DNA of 20,594 nucleotides, taken from the NCBI GenBank assembly GCA_964519405.1, contig CAZFLA010000054.1, positions 1 through 20,594 on the forward strand. The letters are read 5' to 3'. This document shows, one piece after another, positions 15,360-20,594 of this stretch. The notes beneath the pieces are model-generated. The model did no database searches. It saw only the letters and a list, made by a program, of their open reading frames with translations, and was not told the origin of the DNA. Both the position numbers and the translations under genes were made by a program. Numbering within the stretch: the stretch's first letter is position 1; each line of letters opens with the position of its first letter. Source of the stretch: G963677485 sp964519405. GTDB taxonomy: Bacteria; Armatimonadota; HRBIN16.

Positions 15360-15445
15360 CAAACGGACCACTTTTCGGTTGACATTTACCTAGTCTGTAT
15401 CGTACGCATCAGATACAATGAGCTAAACTAACGAAGTGTTAGTGC

Positions 15446-15451
15446 AGGAGG
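15446..15451 (+). promoter_or_regulatory. Strong ribosome-binding site fixing the GTG start at 15459
   Basis: A perfect AGGAGG lies 7 nt before GTG 15459. The GTG start gives an N-terminus with a good signal peptide. Confidence 0.75.
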
Positions 15452-15458
15452 AGCTCAC

Positions 15459-16925
15459 GTGCGGAAGATAAACGTAAGTATCGTATGTTTTTGCTTAAGC
15501 CTATTTGCCATGGCCTCGCATGCAGAAATACGTGCCAGCTTTGATGTCATCAGTGCTGGTTCCTGTTACGGATGGGCATGGGATTCCACTCGACCCAACG
15601 AAAAACTCACTGTCGAGTTCTATGTCGATGCCAAAACAACACCAAAACCTCACTTTACAGCTATCGCAAACCGCAGCCGAGAAGACCTCGATAAACTACC
15701 ACAAGCTAAAACCATGTTCGTCACACCAGTTCCAGTTAAATACCGTGATGGCAAACGACATACTGTCCATGCAGTTATTCGTGACTCCCAAGGCAAGATG
15801 GTCGCCTTGCCAGGATCACCAAAAGTCGGCATCCTGCCGAAGATCATGAGCATACCCAAGATGACAATACCAACTAATATGAAGGCAATACCCCAAAAAT
15901 CGGTGTTCGCATTTGGCTGCGTCGTTCCGTTTGGCGGAAAACAGCAGAATGATTTATCGCCAATCGCATTCCATGCAGACGAGATGAAGCAAGTGCTGTC
16001 GCACTCGCGGATACTGCATATACCAATTGGGATGTTTAGCAAGGCATCTATTGACCAACTTAAGGGATTGAAAGCGGTGGTCGATCAATACCATCTTCAG
16101 ATTGAAGTAGAGATGGCAGGTCTTTCTCAATGGATGTCAGTTCAAGGCGATAACATGGGCAAAGCCAGTGCGGAGCAAGAACTGAGCTGGATGGAAAACT
16201 ACATTAAACCCGTATCTGAAGGCGGAGCTGGCGGAGTGGTTGATATCGCCGTATTTGATGACCCGCTTTACCGATGCCTCTACCCCAATGACCGCGATGA
16301 AGGCAAAACCGTGGCCTATGCTGCGGCTCAGATTGCGGACGCCATGACCATTTGGCAAACCAGATTTCCCAAGATCAAGGTATTCCTGGGCACAAACTTC
16401 CCGAACTGGGGTTGGAAGGGCACACCAGCCTACTTTAACTTCGCCGAGATGAAGGGTAAATACGGACGCGGTGAGTATTCATCAGTGTTCCTAGAAACAC
16501 TGCAGATTCTTAAGGTTAAAGGTAAGAAGCTCGATGGCGTGATGGTTGACAACCCCGCCGATTACGCACAGAAACTGGCGGTATCGAACCAGCCGGATGT
16601 CATCAAATCCACAGACTTCATTAAGCGAGCCATTGAACTCGAAAAACTAGTGAAGCAGCATGGTCTGAAATACGCCATGTGGATCAACACAGATATACAG
16701 GATATCGAACCAGATGGCGTGTTCGACACAGCCACTAGAGACCGCATGTACTACCAGCACATGAGCGCATATGCCCAACTCTATCGAAGCCTTGGTGGTG
16801 AGCCTGATGTTTGGGTGACCTTCTCGTGGATGAAGTCGCCGACTGAGATGTATCCGGAAACAAAGCCGTATACTCAAGCATGGGACAGCCTTCATTTAAT
16901 AAAACTGCTCCGCAAGATAAAGTAG
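15459..16925 (+). CDS. Exported two-domain protein: N-terminal beta module plus predicted (beta/alpha)8 barrel, family not recognised
   Basis: A 488-aa protein with a signal peptide (1-22, VSIVCFCLSLFAMASHA). Residues 25-125 look like a beta-sandwich of the kind containing GWAWDS, an EDL and DGKRHTVHAVI, often attached to glycosidases. A Pro/Ile-rich linker follows (126-147). Residues 149-480 show eight strand-like segments in order: VFAFGCV, RILHIPIG, IEVEMAG, DIAVFDDP, KVFLGTNFP, LDGVMVDNP, KYAMWINT and VWVTFSWM. This is the pattern of a TIM barrel. Acidic residues at strand ends (Glu218, Asp267/Asp268, Asp364) are candidate catalytic or sugar-binding residues. I do not recognise the family; a glycoside hydrolase or glycan-binding barrel is the best inference. 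The 1036-aa glycosidase-like gene begins 31 bp downstream, so they are probably co-expressed. Confidence 0.75.
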   Translation: MRKINVSIVCFCLSLFAMASHAEIRASFDVISAGSCYGWAWDSTRPNEKLTVEFYVDAKTTPKPHFTAIANRSREDLDKLPQAKTMFVTPVPVKYRDGKRHTVHAVIRDSQGKMVALPGSPKVGILPKIMSIPKMTIPTNMKAIPQKSVFAFGCVVPFGGKQQNDLSPIAFHADEMKQVLSHSRILHIPIGMFSKASIDQLKGLKAVVDQYHLQIEVEMAGLSQWMSVQGDNMGKASAEQELSWMENYIKPVSEGGAGGVVDIAVFDDPLYRCLYPNDRDEGKTVAYAAAQIADAMTIWQTRFPKIKVFLGTNFPNWGWKGTPAYFNFAEMKGKYGRGEYSSVFLETLQILKVKGKKLDGVMVDNPADYAQKLAVSNQPDVIKSTDFIKRAIELEKLVKQHGLKYAMWINTDIQDIEPDGVFDTATRDRMYYQHMSAYAQLYRSLGGEPDVWVTFSWMKSPTEMYPETKPYTQAWDSLHLIKLLRKIK

Positions 16926-16956
16926 GTATTCATCACCCATATGACTGGAGACTAAT

Positions 16957-19900
16957 ATGTGTAGCTGCCGTTCTCTTAATGCTGTATTTACTGTTACATT
17001 GTGGCTGTCAGCCGCGATGGCATGCCAATCTGCTCCGTCGTCATATAACGCTTCGAGTAAGTTCTGGCAGATCCAGATAGATAACGGCAGCATCACCAGT
17101 CTGCGATACGACGCCGCAGGTAAATCGGCATTTAGCCAGGAGCTTGTGTTTCAGCCGCTGAGTGCCACAATAAACGGAAGCTCTGTTGACATCACTGCCT
17201 CCGCTGTGACGTTCAAAAACAACGGTCGGGAGCTCACACTCTCTTTAGCATCCCCTAAAAGTGATAAAGCAGTGTTGTCATGGCCTATCAAAATGGGGGT
17301 AGATGGGTATTTCGACCGGTTGACCGGCAAGTCGCTCAAAAACACAACATCAGATGATCCAGCCTTGTTGCGGTTTATCGCGGCACGGACAGGTCATACC
17401 ATCATGGTTGAGTCCTTCAAGCGTGTGAATGTGGAATCCCTCAATTCGGGTTCACGCGATAGCCTGAACCTGGCCAACTCCGGCGGCAGCACAGTAGTGG
17501 TGCAGACACGAAACCTTCAGCAGTTCATTGTAGACTACGGTCGAAATGGGCAGATGAAGTTCGGATACAACAAGGGATGGCTGATGTGCTCTATACATCC
17601 GAATGCCAATACCATCGTGCTTCGCGCATCCGCATCAAACGGCGGCATCCGCCTCGAACGAGGTGAGCAGCTCCCCTACTTCACATTCGGTAACAACTCC
17701 ACAATCAACACCAGCACGGGCGGGCAAGCGTCGCTGAACGGCTTATACAACGACTTCTACCAGCAATCAGCATTTTGGTTTCCCTATGGTGCTGGTCACA
17801 CAGTATGGGGTGCATGGGGCGCCCAGGGTCATGCCTATGTAAACAGCAGCTACAGGGAGGATGTTCGCCGTAACCTCAGCAAGCAGACCATCAGCGATGA
17901 CGGCTACGGTCATGACGGATTGTGCTACGCATGGGGTGATGAACGCGGTTGGCCTTTCCCTGGAGGAGTCGATACTCGGCAATTTTATGTTGGTGCTAAC
18001 CAGATATGCGCCATCGCCCATTACCTAGCATGGACTGGTGAATACGATCGGCTAAAGAAGCGTGATTTTTCCTTCCGTCTCTACGATGGCAAAAAACTCA
18101 CTCTGGCTCAGGATATCAGCGAAACCCAAACGCGGCTGATGCCGCAGCAGAAATACACACAGAGTTTTCGCAGCGGTCAGCCGTTTAGCAGCATCGCCTT
18201 CAACCTCATGGTGCAAACGGTCGATGCTGTGATGGCTCAAGATGGCGTTGATATTGTTAAGTACGACCGCGGTCCAGCCGATGCCACACCAATGAAGGAT
18301 ATCCCAGGGCAGTGCGCAGCCCAAGTCATAAAGCCATCGAAGCCGTTCAACACCGTGGGTCTCAGGGTAGCAACCTACTCGTCTGCAGGCAACGGCGGAC
18401 GACTGCGTGCTTACTCATGGTTAGGCGACTACGAAAAATCACTCAATCAAACCCCATTGTTCGAGCAAGTCATCAAGCAGTTTAACGACTGCCAGTATAT
18501 CTTTGTACCGCTTAAGGAAACACAACCCGCTGGCACCCAGATACTCGTTGTGCTCGACAAGCCGACCCAACAGACCCCAGGCCAAACGTGTATGTCAGCC
18601 TATTTCTTCTTTCACAAGACAGACAGCCCTGATCTAGGCGCCATGTATGTTAATGGTGAGCTGCAGCAAAATCTATCAATGGATGCTGTGTATGGCACAA
18701 GGTTCTATCCTGGCACAACGGTAGAGCTGACAGACAGCAAGGGACAGGTTCTTTACTCAAAATATCGTGATGTGCAGTCATCATCTGCGTATTGGTCGGT
18801 CGATCTTGACAAGCGATATCCTGCTGGCAGTTACACAGTCACACTAATTCCAAACGGAGCCGTGATGTATTGGCTGGGTTCTACCATGGATGCCGGTATC
18901 GACGGTGAAGCTTTTATGAACGGGCACAGCTGGGACCCGCTAGACCGAGCTCGCAGGATGATGAATTACCAACTGGAATATCTGCATGTTCGGAAAGAGG
19001 GAGTGCCCTTATACGATGGCTATGCAGGCGATAAAGACCATCTAGGGCTTCCCGTCAAGTCCGTCGGCAGCAACTATTACGATATCCTGCCCTTTGGCTA
19101 TTACGATGCATATGGCGCAGTATGGTCATACCAAGCCATTAAAGCTATGGCCGATATGGAGCGTTCCTACGGAATGGCCGCTAAGTCAACCGATTACCGT
19201 GCGCTTGAGGTTAAAACAAAAGCTCGGTTCAATCAGCTGTATTGGTCGAACCAAACCAAGGATGGTGCGTCGCGTTACATTAGCTGCATCGACTCTGAGG
19301 GCACCCCACACGACTATGGTTTCACTGTGTTGAACACCATGGCTGTGGACTTCGGCTTAGCTTCGAAGAGCCGTGCCTTGTCCATTCTAAACTGGCTGGA
19401 TCGCGGTAGAACCCGAGATCGCTCGGGGCAATGGAAGGATGACGATGTCTACTTCTGGCAGTTCGCTCCGCGAGTGACCACGCTGGATAATGTGGATTGG
19501 TGGGCACTAGGACAAAAAGCCTCAGATTTCCCGTGGGGCGACCAGATCCAAAACGGCGGAGCCGACCTGTATGAAAGCTACTACGACCTGATGGCCCGGT
19601 TGAAGACCAAAGGAGCAGACGACGCATACAGTCGCTTTTTGGCGATCATCCGTCGCTACGCAGAACCCGACCGTCTGACGGGATACAGCCCGTTGTATAC
19701 AGGCGGTAGTGTGCAGGGCGGGCAAGCAGGCGGTGTTGGCATCATGACCTCTGAGTTCCCCGAGACAAGCCTGCTAGCATCCTTCGTGCTTTACGGCTTT
19801 TTGGGGGCCAATGCTCAATTGGATGGGTTGCATCTGCATCCCCTGCTGCCAAGCCAACAGCCATATATAAAAGGGCAAAACATCTACTACCATGGCACCT

Positions 19901-20067
19901 ACTTTGACATCACAGCCACACATAAGGATGTCACTATAACCACACAGCCGGTGGAAAGGCGTTATGACTTCATTATCAACGGCAAAAAGCTGGTTGCTCC
20001 ATTCACATATAAGGCGAAACTGCCATATAGCGGCGAGTTGTTGATCAAACCCGTTTTACGAAAGTAG
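16957..20067 (+). CDS. Large exported six-hairpin glycosidase-like protein with inserted beta domains
   Basis: A 1036-aa protein with a signal peptide (1-23, ending AMAC; possibly a lipoprotein, though the lipobox is imperfect). Residues 35-255 form an N-terminal beta region. Residues 257-365 look like the first helices of an alpha/alpha barrel (FWFPYGAGHTVWGAWG, GWPFPGGVDTRQFYVG). Residues 385-640 are mostly beta and appear inserted, with a FYPGTTVELTDSKGQVLYSK segment. Residues 655-955 resume the barrel with YYDILPFGYYDAYGAVWSY (707-725), GVPLYDGY and TSEFPETSLLASFVLYGFLG. The C-terminal GLHLHPLLPSQQPYIKGQNI (957-976) resembles the closing beta domain of GH94/GH65/GH78-like clans. A six-hairpin glycosidase is therefore likely; Asp and Glu in the barrel (Asp717, Glu933) are candidate catalytic residues, not assigned. 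The CAZy family and substrate are unknown. GGAG at 16947-16950 precedes ATG 16957. Confidence 0.75.
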   Translation: MCSCRSLNAVFTVTLWLSAAMACQSAPSSYNASSKFWQIQIDNGSITSLRYDAAGKSAFSQELVFQPLSATINGSSVDITASAVTFKNNGRELTLSLASPKSDKAVLSWPIKMGVDGYFDRLTGKSLKNTTSDDPALLRFIAARTGHTIMVESFKRVNVESLNSGSRDSLNLANSGGSTVVVQTRNLQQFIVDYGRNGQMKFGYNKGWLMCSIHPNANTIVLRASASNGGIRLERGEQLPYFTFGNNSTINTSTGGQASLNGLYNDFYQQSAFWFPYGAGHTVWGAWGAQGHAYVNSSYREDVRRNLSKQTISDDGYGHDGLCYAWGDERGWPFPGGVDTRQFYVGANQICAIAHYLAWTGEYDRLKKRDFSFRLYDGKKLTLAQDISETQTRLMPQQKYTQSFRSGQPFSSIAFNLMVQTVDAVMAQDGVDIVKYDRGPADATPMKDIPGQCAAQVIKPSKPFNTVGLRVATYSSAGNGGRLRAYSWLGDYEKSLNQTPLFEQVIKQFNDCQYIFVPLKETQPAGTQILVVLDKPTQQTPGQTCMSAYFFFHKTDSPDLGAMYVNGELQQNLSMDAVYGTRFYPGTTVELTDSKGQVLYSKYRDVQSSSAYWSVDLDKRYPAGSYTVTLIPNGAVMYWLGSTMDAGIDGEAFMNGHSWDPLDRARRMMNYQLEYLHVRKEGVPLYDGYAGDKDHLGLPVKSVGSNYYDILPFGYYDAYGAVWSYQAIKAMADMERSYGMAAKSTDYRALEVKTKARFNQLYWSNQTKDGASRYISCIDSEGTPHDYGFTVLNTMAVDFGLASKSRALSILNWLDRGRTRDRSGQWKDDDVYFWQFAPRVTTLDNVDWWALGQKASDFPWGDQIQNGGADLYESYYDLMARLKTKGADDAYSRFLAIIRRYAEPDRLTGYSPLYTGGSVQGGQAGGVGIMTSEFPETSLLASFVLYGFLGANAQLDGLHLHPLLPSQQPYIKGQNIYYHGTYFDITATHKDVTITTQPVERRYDFIINGKKLVAPFTYKAKLPYSGELLIKPVLRK

Positions 20068-20101
20068 CAAAATCATATAGAGATTTTCTGGAGATGTTCC
20101 C

Positions 20102-20215
20102 ATGGTAGACGGCACTAAGTCTCCATTTGAGGTTTTACAATCTGGAGACAGCAATTGGGTATGGGTTCGGGGTATCACCGCACAAAAAGCTCAAGTGACC
20201 GTAGTTTTTGAGTAG
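20102..20215 (+). CDS. Small ORF, 37 aa, unknown function
   Basis: ATG 20102 is preceded by GGAG at 20090-20093 with an 8-nt gap, and the frame runs to TAG at 20213-20215. The peptide contains KSPFEVLQSGDSNWVWVRG and ends TVVFE, with no signal peptide or membrane segment. It lies 34 bp after the large glycosidase-like gene and is in the same reading frame as the following gene. It could be a true small protein, a leader for translational coupling, or a leftover of a longer gene cut by a mutation. Its real status is uncertain. Confidence 0.35.
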   Translation: MVDGTKSPFEVLQSGDSNWVWVRGITAQKAQVTVVFE

Positions 20216-20233
20216 ACAGGAAAACAAATAGCC

Positions 20234-20594
20234 ATGCGCATGATCTTTTCAGCATCGTTAGTATTTGCTGCTGCCGCAGCCATGGTGTCGTGTTCGCTGC
20301 ACGCTGCGGCGAAGCCTGCAGATCAACTCATCCGAGTTGCCAAAGATAAGTTCAACTTCGAAGATGGGCGGCACCAACGGTTTATACCATTCGGTGCGTT
20401 TTATGCTGATGATCGGCACACCGAGATAGATCCCCTATCTTACTGGAAGCACTACAACAAAGGCCACATCGAAAGCGACTTTAGGCTGACTAAGTCATTA
20501 GGATGCAACACACTGCGGGTTGTCTGGACCGCCTCGGTCACACAGCTGCCGTCAGGCAAGCGAACGGTGCTGACCAAAGACGACTTTGCAAAGA
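20234..20594 (+). CDS. Exported GH5-like glycoside hydrolase (3' truncated by window edge)
   Basis: The frame is open from ATG 20234 to the window end (120 complete codons). The N-terminus MRMIFSASLVFAAAAAMVSCSLHAAAK is a clear signal peptide; MVSC makes a lipoprotein possible. The mature part has FNFEDGRHQRFIPFGAFYAD and DFRLTKSLGCNTLRVVW. This is the usual opening of a cellulase-fold (beta/alpha)8 glycosidase: strand 1 with a Gly-rich turn, then helix and G-x-N-x-[IL]-R-V. The catalytic glutamates would lie beyond the edge, so the exact family (GH5, GH2-like or a relative) cannot be set. Only a weak AGGA (20218-20221) precedes the start; an in-frame ATG at 20240 is an alternative. It is the fourth open frame in the exported cluster that begins at 15459. 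Confidence 0.7.
   Translation, partial: MRMIFSASLVFAAAAAMVSCSLHAAAKPADQLIRVAKDKFNFEDGRHQRFIPFGAFYADDRHTEIDPLSYWKHYNKGHIESDFRLTKSLGCNTLRVVWTASVTQLPSGKRTVLTKDDFAK

Noticed and set aside
15379..15419. A sigma-70 promoter formed by TTGACA and TACAAT before the exported barrel gene
   Set aside because: The spacing is 29 bp, far outside the 16-18 bp norm; neither hexamer has a partner at proper distance.
1..20594. CRISPR arrays, insertion sequences, phage genes, tRNA or rRNA genes
   Set aside because: No regularly spaced repeats, transposase or integrase motifs, terminal inverted repeats, or tRNA T-loop-like segments were found in any intergenic region.

Overview
The window is about 20.6 kb of bacterial chromosome with balanced base composition and two runs of ten N. 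Most genes are on the plus strand; the exception is a lipid-kinase gene at about 9.3-10.2 kb. The organism is most plausibly a member of Armatimonadota or a similar environmental bacterium rich in secreted carbohydrate-active proteins. That is inference. It rests mainly on the IPT/TIG-repeat protein with a dockerin-like C-terminus (two LFD-type calcium loops and the ending FGAIGD) and on large secreted glycosidase-like proteins next to a sugar-type ABC permease. No rRNA, tRNA or other phylogenetic marker is present to settle it.

Layout. (1) 1-298: C-terminal end of a MalG/AraQ-type sugar ABC permease, followed by a 295-bp gap with short GC-rich repeats and a strong dyad. (2) 594-7258: four consecutive paralogous AMP-forming acyl-CoA synthetase genes (508, 508, about 509 and 516 aa). 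They have separate ribosome-binding sites, three different start codons and hairpin-forming gaps between most of them. Copies 3 and 4 are the closest pair and share an unusual Asp in the A5 motif. (3) 7482-9242: a secreted protein of five TIG repeats, a beta-sandwich module and a dockerin-like tail. It converges on (4) a YegS/DgkB-type lipid kinase (9280-10185, minus), with a 12-bp-stem hairpin between them. (5) 10456-13487: nadB (L-aspartate oxidase), a PHP-family HisK-like phosphatase overlapping it by 4 bp, and a GNAT acetyltransferase. (6) 13752-15332: murJ, the lipid II flippase, with a TATAAT box only 18 bp before its ATG. (7) 15459 to the right edge: a run of exported proteins. It holds a novel-looking two-domain protein with a predicted (beta/alpha)8 barrel, a 1036-aa six-hairpin-glycosidase-like protein, a 37-codon small ORF, and the start of a GH5-like glycosidase cut by the window edge.

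How they fit together. The permease and the right-hand exported cluster suggest use or remodelling of polysaccharide. The synthetase array suggests activation of several fatty or aryl acids, or dosage and specialisation by tandem duplication. nadB is housekeeping NAD synthesis and murJ is cell-wall synthesis. I see no mobile element, CRISPR array or phage gene. The most unusual items are the four-copy synthetase array with its divergent A5 motif, the unclassified barrel protein beside the large glycosidase-like protein, and the recurrent intergenic dyads that lack a U-tract.
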